Made by a program: the position numbers and the translations under genes. This document shows, piece by piece, positions 1 to 12,700 of a DNA stretch of 64,000 bases. Numbering within the stretch: position 1 is the stretch's first letter; each line of letters starts with the position of its first letter. The notes beneath the pieces are model-generated. The model was not told the DNA's origin. It searched no databases and worked only from the letters and a program-made list of their open reading frames with translations. Origin of the DNA: Youngiibacter multivorans (GTDB taxonomy: Bacteria > Bacillota > Clostridia > Clostridiales > Clostridiaceae); the NCBI RefSeq assembly GCF_017873395.1, contig NZ_JAGGKC010000013.1, forward strand, positions 1 to 64,000. Reading direction: 5' to 3'.

Positions 1-780
1 GGATCTCTGCATCGTCTCCACCTGTCATGATGTCAATTCCGCCGTCTCCTTCAAGTCCTGTCACTATGCTCTGGATTCCAGCTGTTCCAAATACCTTCTC
101 TCCAGCTGAAGCTGTCCTGCTTATTGTTCCATGGTCACCTAGCATCACATTGTTGCCTGCACCACCAGTAATTTCGTCACCTCCGGTTCCGCCCATCATG
201 ATGTCTGCTCCAAGGTCTCCTGTCATAATGTCGTCTCCACCATCAGTTCTGACATTCGAGTCTATGGTTACTAGCGTTTCTGTGGCTGCAATATTTCCAT
301 GGTCTCCAAGCATTACGTCGTCTCCGCCGTTGCCATACATCTTATCCGCTCCAGGTCCGCCTATCAGGATCTCTGCATCGTCTCCACCAGTTAAGATGTC
401 GTCTCCGCCATTGCCTTCGCTCGTTGACTCTATCCTTTCTATTGTTCCTGGGGCTGATACCTTGTGAAGACCCTGTGTCATACCATTGTATGTGATGTAG
501 CCGTGGTCTCCGAATATAATGTTTTTACCTGCGCCACCATACAGGGTATCACCTGAAGCTGTTTCAGTTGTAATTACAGTGAATGTCCTTACCTCAAGGT
601 CTGCATTTATCCCGGAATCTCCGAAGATTATGTCATCTCCGCCTTCGCCGTAAATTTCATCAGCACCGGATCCTCCAGCAATGTTGTCCGGTCCCTGGCT
701 GCCATTTATAATGTCATTTCCAGGTCCACCATAGATTGTCAGTCCGTGTGATGAAAGTTTTGCATCGATTGTATCGATAC
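1..780 (-). repeat. RTX calcium-binding repeats, with a 366-bp tandem unit
   Basis: Minus-strand translation gives repeated GGxGxDxI/L nonapeptides, among them GGAGKNIIFGDHG, GGPGADKMYGNGGDD and GGTGGDEITGGAGNN. The phrase (I/L)GDHG recurs about every 40-60 residues. The DNA at position 1 (ggatctctgcatcgtctcc) recurs at 367, so the unit is about 366 bp or 122 residues. The array continues past the left edge. Confidence 0.85.
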
Positions 781-3700
781 CAGGATTAGTAAATGAATTA
801 GCGTCGTACGAAAGCACATTGTATGTTCCATCGTACCTTGATCCATCCTCAGATGTGTCTCCATATACTACCAGCGGTCCTGAATTTCCACTTATTGTTA
901 TTTTGTCTTCTCCTCCTCCACCGTGGACTGCAGTTATTGTTCCTCCTGCAGTATCCGTTATGGTAAAGTTGTCGCTGCCGCTTCCAAGCATTATCTCCAG
1001 GATTTCCATGTTGGTATAGGTTACTCCACCCTTATGCGTTTTAATTATTGGAACTTCAACTGTTCCTTCGTTGACTGGAAGATCTCCTCCCATGCCTAGA
1101 CCTGAAAGATTATCTATTGTCAACGTTGCTGATGTTCCTATATTTGTTCCGTCATTGAATGCATACAGCTTGTCCTTCATCTCGTTCTCATTTACCGCAG
1201 TAAATTCCGGATCTTCGAGTTCAGGGCTAATCTCATACGGAAGTCCTACTCCGCTCTTAAGCGTGAAGTCAGGAGCTCCGTCATAGTTGAAGCCTTCTAA
1301 GTACAGAGGTCCTTGTATGGTTTCCAGATTGTGATCGACTATAGTCAAGATGCTTCTTGTGCTTGAAATGTGTTCATTCACATCTCCCATCAGGTTGAAT
1401 ACATCAGATCCAAGTCCTCCAACAAGCCTTGTTACCATTCCTGCCCTTGTGCTCTGCACGTGGAATATGTCGTCACCCTCCATGCCGTATGCCTCAAAGC
1501 TTTCCTCTGCACCCTCGATTATGATGTTCAGTCCGGCACCGCATATTCCATCTGCTGTAACTATGAAAACATCATCCAACTCAGTTCCTACAGCTATTAC
1601 CGTATCGTATCCGTCGCCTCCGTTGATTGTGACAGGTGCATTTATGTTGTACTCTATGTAATCATCACCTGTTCCTGAATCAACATTCATCAGAGCCTGC
1701 CCAGGGGCATTTGGATCTGCCAGCGCGAACGCTCTCAGTATGAATCTGTCATTGTCGTTTTCCCCTTCCAGTTTCAGTGGCTTCATGTTGGCGTATACGG
1801 AGAACGAGTCATTCCCGTCGCCTCCATAAAGCTCCATGTTGAAGCTGTTTCCAGGTGTCAGATATCCTCTTGTTGTAAGGACAGTCTTTATCTGGTCACC
1901 AGTTTGGATTCCATTGATATTATCAACTTGTCTGTCTGTTTCGAACATCTGGCCAATCTGGAAGAAGTCATCTCCGCCTCCGCTATAGATCTTTGTAATA
2001 GCGCTGTTGTCATCGCTGTAGAACCTGTCGTCTCCTCCAAGTGTGCTGATGTCAAGTGCCTCAATCTTGTCATTGTAGTTGATCCTCTCGAAGTAATTTG
2101 TATACCCTTCGCCTACGATATGCAGGATAGCTATGAACTTCTCCCTAAGGAGGAATACATCCGGATCAACAGTTCCATTGATATAGAGACTGTCTCCCAG
2201 TTCTGTTCCGTTATCCCACACATTTATGATGTTGTGGACATCCTGACCATTGTTGATGTTTATTGTGTAAGTATCGGCTCCGCTTTCACCATCAAGTGTC
2301 AGTGTATCCTGAAGTCCGCCATAAGTTTCAGTTTCAAGCGATGGCAGTCTGTTAATCAGGAAGCTGTCGCTTCCGCCCTTGCCGTGCATGCTTATGACTC
2401 CTGATGCTTCGTCTACCGTAAGTATGAACGAATCATTGTCGTCGCCACCATATACGTTAATTGAAGGTGCTATTGGAAGCTCCAGTATCTCGATGGTTGC
2501 TCCGGTTCCCTTGTCAGGGTCACCAGTATAACTGTAGCTTATTGCTTCGTATCCAGCTCCATTGAAGTCTCCGAAGAGTACTACCTCACCGACTGCTTCA
2601 ATGATGCTTGTCTTCAGGATATGGATGTCGTCTCCAGACAGGAGGACAACCCTTCCCTCAGAATCTATTTCAGCAAGTGCAGCTATTGTTATGTCGTCAC
2701 CTGATGCGCTGTCATTTGTCCTTATTATGGTATCTCCACCACTGTAGATGTAGCTCTCAAGTGTGAACGGGCTTCTTACCGTAATCTGGACCTTTCCATC
2801 TGCATCGATTCCACTCTTTCCGTCGGCAATTCCTTTAACCGTCAGTGCTCCATCATTGATTATCCATACATCCCCTGCAGCATCTCCTGCTAGCTCACTT
2901 ACCTTTGTCATTACTGGAACAGCTTCTGTTCCAGCTGATCCGCCTGCTGCCATGCTCAGGCTCAGTCCCTCGGCGTTGTAGCCGGAGGTGAGTCCTATTG
3001 CATTCACAATAGCACCAGGAGCTGATATGAATATCCTTGAATCGCTTCTGAGCTTTCCAAGGCTGAGGCTTCCAGTAAGCTCGTCAATGAACATGTCAAG
3101 CTTTGCATCAGCATCAAGCTTTCCTGCTCCGCCGTTTGCAGAGTCAATCTCAAGATGGTTGCCTGCGGTTCCAATTGATCCGTTTGTCGCTGTCAGTGTA
3201 ATGTTCCTTCCAAGTATGTTCGATGGTTTGGTCTCACCTTCAGTCTGAGCATCAAGAATTGATCCCTTTGCCTTCAGTATTAAATCTCCCGTGCTTGTAC
3301 CGATGACAAGTGCGTTGATGTCGCCTTCAAGCTCCTCAACGTAGATGCCGCCGTTTGTCGCATGGATTTCCATATTTCCGCCAAGAAGGTCAGTCTCGAG
3401 CGTTCCTCCAGCTACTCCAACTGAGTCTGCATTAATTAATAGAGACTCACCAACTATCTTATTAAAACCGTCACCAGTCGAATCCTTTATCCAACCGTCC
3501 GCATTGATGCTAATAGCGCCAGGCGTATAGATGAAGTCAAGGTTGAACGATCCGGTATCAGCTCCTGATGCGATTCCCCTAAGCCAAATGCCTCCATTGC
3601 TCCTTGCTACAAGCCTCTCAGTACCGGCTGAAACTGCAGTTACTCCTATCGGCTTTGCTTCCGTACCAATTGCTCCATTTCCAGCTTCAATGACAAGGCT

Positions 3701-6700
3701 TCCGCAGACTATGTTCTGTCCTGCTGCCGTAAGTGCGCTTTGTATTCCCTTAGCGCTCCTTATCCTTGTATCCTGGCCCGTCATTGTCATGATCCTTATG
3801 TCTTCTTCAGAGCCTATGTAGCTGTCAGCACCGGCAATTACAGTCAGTGTTCCTGTCGATGTGATGTCAAGGTCGTCATGGATTGTTATTATAATGTAGG
3901 CTGAACTTGTGCTTCCACTTGAAACCTCTAAATCATTGACATCATAGAACCTGACGTCTCCACGCTCCGCTGCTGCAAGCATGAGCATTGTCTCCTCAGT
4001 GAGCAGTGCCTTGCCTTCCTCAAAATCTATCCTTGCAGTCCTCAGGTTTCCAATTCCGCCTGATGCCTTAAGCGATACATCCTGCCCGCTGACATTTACC
4101 AGCTCATACCTGTATTCAGTATCCGTCAGCCTCTTATGAAGCGCGTAGGCAAGAAGAGTTGATATCTCATTCGGTGTATACTTGCTGTCTGAGCTGGCAG
4201 CTATTCCTGCAGATGTCCACTGGTCCATGAGATTTCCTGCAGTCACATTGTCTCTCAGTACCACGAGCACTCCACCATTGTCACCCTGCTTCTCCGTCTC
4301 GTCTCCGTCCGTAAGGCTTCCAGATACAGCTTCGATGCTTACACTTCCGGTCGCTGACACAATACTCAGTATGAACATGTCGCCATCAATTTCCTTTAGG
4401 TTAATGCTTCCTTCCGCCTTTGCAATCATTCCGCTTCCAGCTTCTGTACCAGTATCAACTCTAAGAGCTGTACCTGACCCGATGCCTCCGGAACCTGCGT
4501 AAAGACTTATTAAATCACCCTTCACTAAAGTCTCCGATGATGCTGCGACAATCCCTGTCTGAGCAGTGAGCCATACGTTACCGTCGTCGGTTGAAACCTC
4601 AACGAGTTTAAGTGTTCCACTGATTTCCAGGATACTGATGTCTCCCTCGTCTGTTACAGCCTTAAGGCTTCCACCCTTAAGCTCAATATATATAGGCTGC
4701 CCGTTTCCGATTCCAGTTCCGGCAAGAAGCTCTATGTCCTTAGATGTTATTGAAGTGCTTGATGTCTGCAATATTCTTCCATCAGTGTCAAGAGTTGTTT
4801 TACCCAGCACATTAGTTACAGGTCCCATGATCACTATGTCCTTATCTGACACTATGCTTATGTTTCCTGCAAGACCTCCCGCAAACTCTATGGCTATAGG
4901 GTAATCCGCCTTTATGCTGTTGTAGTGAACGTTCTTCACGTAGGTTCTGTAAATAGCCTCAGTCCAGTATGTCTTCTTAAGTCCCAGGAATCCTCCGGAC
5001 GTTGTCCATTGCCTTTGGGAAATGAGAATCTTTGCACTCTGTGTTATTGACTGATACCAGTACATGTACGGTATGCTGCTGCTTCCAGGTACATATGCCA
5101 GATATTCTCCGTTTTCCAGCGGAACCGGAGTTCCGTAAGTCTGGTAAGCGTAGCTGTACAGAGATCCAGGGTCCTTTGCCAGCCAGTCTATCCCTGCCCA
5201 GGATGATGTGGCGTAAGTGTACGTTTCTTTTATTCCTGAATCCTGACCGAGCACATATACATACCTGTAACCGACTGTAGGCTGATATGTAGTGGAGCTT
5301 GCATCTGCGATGTTCGTAACAACTGTCGTCGCTGCGTCCTCACTCGTGTTCGACCACCAGGTCTTGACTGTAACTGTGTACTTGCCTGTTCCTGTGTCGT
5401 ATGCCCTTGTGTACTTGGTGATTTGGTAGTATGTAAAATCATCTGTCTCCGTTTCTGTCTCAGTGCCTGTCTTTATCTGTTTCGAAGTGTCTGTTATCTT
5501 GATCGTTCCGTGGCTTCCTATTCCTACATCAAGTGCCTTAATCGCCAGGCTGTACAGCGTTTCGTTTACGACGCTGATTGTACCGAAGCCGTCAAGTGCC
5601 TTGATCCTACCTGTGCCTGTTGAGATGATCTGACCGAACAGCTCCACATATCCGCCTCTGACATTTACATCATCAAGAAGTATCCTGTCATTAACCGGAT
5701 CATAGTAGAACTTCATGTCTGAAATCTGTACCAACGGATAATCAAGGTAGTTCCTAGACAGGAGCCCCCTGTTCTTATAGGTTTGGATCTTGGTATCTAT
5801 GGAGCCTGCAAGGTAAGCGCTTTGTGTCGCATGTCCAGCTTCGATAAGCCCATTTACGTTCAGGTACCTTGCTGCTATGAATATGTTAGCTGCCCTTAAC
5901 TCGCTGAGCTTTGCGTCCTGCCTGTTCGTAACTGAAAGTATCCCTGCAAGCAGAGAGTTCATTGCCGCCTTCTCAGCCGGGAAGAGAATATTGTCATAGC
6001 CATCAGGATACCTTAACGGTATCTGAATCAATGAAAGCAGATAGTTTGTATTGTTCTGCTGGCGCGTCGCCATGCTGCTGTATTGAACCCTGACCTCTCC
6101 ACCTACACTCACGAATGTATCCTGGTAGCTCTGGACCATGCTTGCTGAAGCACTGATGCTCAGTGTCCCTGCATTGATGTCAGTCCTTACGTATACGCTT
6201 CCGGTGCTGTGTATTATGACTGCACCGACCCTCGATAAGGTACCAATGTTGCTAATAGTTCCAAGGAGAGTTACATCAGGTTTCTTTAATGATCCGCCGT
6301 ATGCACTGTCTACTGTTATAGTTGGTGCCTTCGAAGTTCCGCTGTATTCTGCCATTATGAAGTTAGCTGACTTAATTCTGTTCAGGTTATTGAGATTCTG
6401 GTTGAACAGTTCAATTGATGTTCCCTCCAGATTCCCTCCATTGAATCTTATGTATCCGCCCTCGGTTTCAGGAATCGTAAGCCTGTTCACTATGAGGAAT
6501 GCAGGACTTGAATTCTGTACTGTTATTTCAGCATCCCCTGGTGCAGACAGCTTTCCTGTGCCGATGAAGCTTGTTCCGATAACGTTGATGTTGGATGACT
6601 GTGCCCAGATATCATCAACCCTTATTACATCCACATACACGTCGAGGTCGATCGAGTAATACGTCAAGCCGTTTATGGTAGTTACTACCACGGTGTAGCC

Positions 6701-9700
6701 CTGCTGTTTCAGTTCTTCAAGCCTGAAGCTTAGCTCCTGCGCAAACGCTGCTCCTGCTTCAGTTCCGGCATACTGTTCCTTGAGCATCTGCAGCCTTTCA
6801 AGCTCAGCTATGATACTTGCTGACAGAAGCTCCCTTGTCTTTGTGAATGTGATTCCGTCGGACTTTAAGGTGACATTTCCTTCCGAGTCAAATATTAATC
6901 TTTGCTTGTTCCTGATTCCAACGTAAATCTCTCCGTCTACAGTGATCGTTCCGGTACTCGACATAGGTGTGCTCTCATAGCGTATCTCAGCTCCTATTGC
7001 GCTCCTATAGTAATCCTTCCCGGTTCCAAGGCTCTCAAGTATTGTTATGCCTGTCTCGCCAATAAGGTTCGCATCCTTCACTGCCTTGATAATGGCTCCG
7101 GAATTAACCGTTACGTTGTTTGTCTGGTCGAAGCCAGCTACCGCATCAGGATTTGTATTTACAGGAAGTGCCGTATAGTTCTCGAGATAAGTTGTAGACT
7201 TCAGGTTGTAGGTATTAACGTCTCCGTTGCTGTTAGCTCCTGCAAGAAGATTTACTTCTCCTTCTGAGAACAGGTCAGCTCCGGTACTAAGGGTTATTGT
7301 ATTGACCGCTTTGACAAAGGACTTCGAATCTCCCTGGGCGGCACCTGCTCCACCTGAAGTGTGCACGAAGGTGTCTGTGATGATGTTAGCTATGGTCCTT
7401 GCCGAAAGGTCAATGTCGCCTACACTCTTTATGTCAGCGTTTCCTATAGTCACATAAGCTGTCAGTGCATTTGTTTCAACCTTCGAGCTTGCCTTGGCAA
7501 GTGCTATTGCTCCACCGCTTACAAGCTTTACCCTGTCTCTTGCGTATACGCTGTTCAGCGCCGAAAGTGCCAGGCTTCCAGGATAATACTTGTCTCCGAT
7601 TACCTCCAGGCTTGCTCCATCTGCTACTTCGATCCCTGTGGTGTGGCTTATTGTGCTTAAGCTTCTTGTCGCAGGCACATCCACCAGGCCTCCGCCAGAT
7701 CCTGACCATGCATTGTAGTCGCCGCCGATATAATCTTTGGATGAACTGTTGATGGCTGTCGCGACTATGTTGTATGCAGGTATGGTGACGTCTCCAATCT
7801 TGATACTTACCCCTGCATTAACGCTATGTATCGCTTCCGCTCCGCTGTAGCCTAAAAGGGATGCACTTGTGCTGTCCACCTTGCCGTCGAACCTTGAAGT
7901 ATGGTCAGCATAGATAAGAAGCCCTATGAGGCTGATCCTATCAGCGCTGTTTCCGATTTCCGCCCTGGTTGTACTCGTGCTAGAAGTCTCTGCCTTTGCA
8001 GCTGACCCGGCCACAAGTCCTCCAGTTCCGGCTGTTGAATCAGATATGTTCTTCTCGTCTCCGAAAGCGGTTATCCTCAGCTCGTCTGCAGCTATCCTGA
8101 GTCCAGTTCCAGTGTATGCGCTTATTGTGCTTGTTGACTCTGCCCTTGCAGTGTTTCCTCCAACTGCCACGATTCCTCCCGTTTTAGAGGTTCCAACAGC
8201 CTTCTGATTCGTATATGCATAGGCATTGATTTCAGCTATCCCTGCAGCATCGATCCTGACTCCGGTTCCTGTATACGCATTTACCAGACTTGTCGTCGAT
8301 GCCAGTGCATTTGTGCTTGAGACTCCAATCAGAAGAGCTCCACTGCTTGCCTTGGCGTCAGCGTTTGCCGTCATTCCGATTCCATTATCCGGTAACAGTA
8401 CTATCGCGCTTACAGTCAGCTGAGGCTTTATTGCTTCAGGATCGACTATAACAAATGCAGCCGCTGTGGTTATCTCAAGTGTAAGTCTGTCGCTCGATTC
8501 AAGTACAAGGAACTTTCCGTCCGTTGAAACGGACTCGACAATATAGGTACCGTCGTTTGATGCAGTTCCCGATACCCTTATCTCCTGTCCTGCCCTGAAT
8601 CCGTCGCTATACCAATCTCCTGAGCCTCTTCTTATCCTGTCCATGGTGTCCGCAGTCAATGTTATGTTACCTATGACCTCGTTCTTAAGTCCGTAGTTCT
8701 GCATGAGGATCAACTCGGTTTCAGTTACACCCTTTATTTCATATGCACCATTATTAAGAGCAGTGCCTGCCACCGTTATCGCCTGTCCGGCTTCGAATCC
8801 ATCAATGAACCAGCTTCCTGAAGCCCTCGTTATGGTGTCCGACCTGTCCGAATAGACCTTGACGTTTTCTGCCGCACCTGCTGCTACCGCGCCTTTTTCA
8901 ACTAGTGTGAGCGTTTCTGCCGTCAGTGTGTTTATGACATACTGAGTGGTTACTGTCCCTCTTACAACTACGATGCCGTCTTCAGCCTTGTAGCCATCTG
9001 CTATCCAGCTTCCTGAAGCCCTTGTAATGGTATCCCCGTTTACTGCATCCTGTGCAAAGGTCATGGTGCCTATGGTCTCCACGTAGTTGTCCTTGAAAGT
9101 CAACGTCGGTGCACCTGACAATATCACAGCGCTCATGAACTTGATATTCGGATTGCCATTAAGGAGTGTCGCTCCGGAATACACCTTCGAATAATCCCCT
9201 ATCCATGCACTGACATCAGGTTCAGCCTTTGCTGTTGAACTGGAAACTCCTACGCTTACTCCAGCTGATGCTGTAGTACCCTGAACAACCGCTGAAACCT
9301 TTGGTGTCACGATCGCCGCTATCTCCACATCACCCTTCGAGAACACATATGCATTGCTTCCTACATAAGCCTTGACTGCAGGCTTTATCGAAACATCAGC
9401 GATGTTCGCTGTTATTCCTACAAGGAATCCCCCGGTTGCTGCTTTTCCAGTTGCCTGAGCTGATTCAGCTGATTCCGCCATTATGAGCAGGCTTCCTGCA
9501 AGTATATCCGCATAGTCTCCTATGAAGGCATTTGTCTTCTCGTTAGTCCTTACGACAGCTACGACCGCTCCTACTCCAGCTATGCCGAGTGCCAGGTTGT
9601 CCATGGAAGCGTCTATGTGTACAATGCTGTCAGCCTTTACTGTCAGCTTTCCGCCTGCCTTTACAACCACTCTGCCTGCTGATGATGCTGCAGCTTCAAT

Positions 9701-12700
9701 GAATGCTGCGGTCACCTTTCCTTCAGTATTTGCAGTTGTTCCAACAAGTGCCGATATGTCAGGCTCCTCCATGGTACTAAGCATGGATCCTGCCCTTGAT
9801 GATGTGCCGTCGCTTCCTAATCCCATTGACCCGATCTGCGTGTCTCCGCTTACCTGGGTCAGGAGGCTGTCCCCGTTGTCATTAGTGATCGCAAACTCAT
9901 CACCGGCAGTCTCGTCCATTGCTTCACCGATGCTTATTACGGATACTGCACCGCTTACTCCAAGAAGTCCTCCTGCCTTAGAGGATACCTTTGAGTAGAT
10001 ATTCTTTCTTGACAGGGCTTCGATAGTTATATCGCCAGATGCATAAATCTCTGTTTCAAGTCCCACACTTGCAACTACCCTGTTCCTGATTGCAGCAACG
10101 TCTACTGTCGCGCCTATTCCTGCTCCGATTCCACCAGCAAGCGAACCTCCCGTTCCATCGATTGTGGAGGTATTGGTTGCTGAAACCTTTACCGTCTGCT
10201 GTGATGAACCCGGATATCCCTTGTTAATCAATGCCGCTGTTGAACCCTTTACTACATTTGCCTCAGTTGTTGATTCGATGGTATTGACCGATACCGCTCC
10301 TGCAAGGCCTGCTGCTCCGCCAATACCGATAGTTCCTAAAACCGTTTCGATTGTATCACTTGATACAGCCTTGATCTCCATTGCTCCGTATGCCTTCAGG
10401 TTACCACCCTTAGTCTCGGCTAAGGTTGAGCTCTTTATAGTATTCACTGATACTGTGCCGCCAGCTCCCGCGAAGGTTGACGCTGCGAGGAGATACGAGG
10501 TTGAACTAACCTTTGCAATGTCGTTTGCAAGTATTGACAGCTTATCAATAGCTGCTACATCCGAATCATTTATATAAGCTCTGTTGTCACAATCAACCAG
10601 TGCTACAGAAACCGAACCTGATACCGATACAGAGTACATCGACCCAGATATCGATACTCCTGCAACAACAACTCCTACATCTTCAAGTGTGTCTGTTGTG
10701 ACCTCAACGTCCTGTCCGTATACTACGGACCTTGTGACATTATCCTTGTCAATATAGGCATATGTGGTGTTCTTTATGCTTGTGTGGTCAACTGCTGCTC
10801 CTACAGCGATAGCGCCTACTGTAAGTCCTCCTGCCTTGACATCGACTTCCGTACCCTGATGGACCTTTACCTTGACCCACATGCCAGGCTCAGACAGGCT
10901 GTTGATTGTGGATGCCACAATATATGCCTTTGTCGTATCGCTGACAAGTGTTACTGAAAGCTGTCCGGAAAGTGCTAATGCTCCGATTGAAAGAGATCCC
11001 GAATCTACAGTGATCTTATCATCACAGTCGGCAACTATGAACAATCCCTTTGCCTTGACCAGGCTCTCGACTCCCAGGTTATCCCATGACTTGACGTCAA
11101 GCTCTTCCTTCGTGCCCTTGGCCTTTATGTCAGAGTATGAGCTATAGGCAAGTGTGGTATTCTCCACGTTGTTTACAACCGCAACTGCACCTATTCCGAT
11201 AGCGCCGCCAGTAAGTGCTCCTCCATAGGCATTTATCCTGTTTATAGAGTCTGCAAGTATATACACGTTTCCTGCCGCTTCAGCCGTCGAATGGTCAACG
11301 TATGATTCGGTGCGGTTTCCGATGAGGTTAATTGCTGTAGAGCCTGCAAGGGCTACTGAGCCTCCGCTTCCTCCAGCAGCTATCGTATCAATGGTCGTAT
11401 CCGACTTCGCGATGATGAGTATGCTCCCTGAAGAAACAAGCTTGGACGCCAAATCAGCGTATGCCTTCACAGTATTGCCAATCTCGTTGTACGCCGCTCC
11501 GGCTCCTATTCCCGCGGTACCTGCTATGCTTACCTGGCCTGCTACGGACCTTATGACCGATGTGTCTGAGGCATTTATTCCTATACCCGGCACCGGACTG
11601 CCCTCTGCATAAGCCGAGGTGTTCTTTGAAGTGACATCGCTGTCCGAGATGAATGCAAGTACGCTGTTCTCGATCCAGTTCAGCGAAACTGCTAATGCAG
11701 CTGAATAGGATCCTCCTGCCAAAGCTGCAGATACTGTCTCAATGCTTGCTGAAGATCTTGCTACAAGTATCACATCACCTGAATCGGATGTCACATCCGA
11801 ACCAGATATTGATGCTGCCACAGAATTCTTCACGTTGTTCGTAGCAACTCCTGCACCGACTCCTCCTGTTCCTCCTCCTGCAACTGCTCCGGCAAGTGAC
11901 TGAATGGTCTTCAATGCATGAGTGGTTTCATTCTCATCGAGGGTTCCGTCATTGTCGTCAGGATTTCCATCAAAGCTTGAAGATAATTCGTCTCCACCAT
12001 CAGCCTGAAGCATTGATGCAGGTATGGTCTCTCTCTTTGCAATAAGAGCTTCCAGCACTATGCTGTTCTTGGCTGTTACCACAGAACCATTTAGGATTTC
12101 CGCTGAAGTCTTTGTAGTGACGTTGTTAACTGCAACAGATCCCTGTAATCCGATTCCACCAACGCTTGCACCAGCAGCTATATTGAATATGAAGGAATTT
12201 GTCCTGGCCTTCAGGTTTATCGACCCGTTCGGGGATGTTACCCTTGAGCTGTCGATGTACGCCCTGGTCCTGTTGACATGGGTTCCGTCACCTATGTTCA
12301 CTGTACTTACCGCTGCTCCTGCACCCACAGCTCCTACTGAAACATTTCCGGCAATGGAGCTTGCCGCTGAATTATCGTATGCTTCCAAAGATATGTCCCC
12401 TGCTGAGCTTACAAGCTTAACCGCCGGTTCAAGCATATCAATGCAGCCCTTGATGTAGCTTTCCGTATCCATATATATGTTGTTCATGGATATGGCGCCG
12501 TTCACCGCAACTAAAGCTCCGCCGCCTGCTGCAGATATGCTCTTTATCATCGAATCCGTCGATGCATTGAGCTTCACAACAGTTCCTGATATTATCCTTG
12601 AATTCTCGATCCAGCTCTTAGTTCCAACGGTTGCAATGTCACTTAAAGTTACCTTGGTGCCGTTGTCATTTGTCTGGTCACCCTCCACATACCCGTCATC

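Noticed and set aside
1..450. Short regular DNA repeats that could look like a CRISPR array.
   Set aside because: They are coding RTX nonapeptide repeats, not constant repeats with unique spacers.
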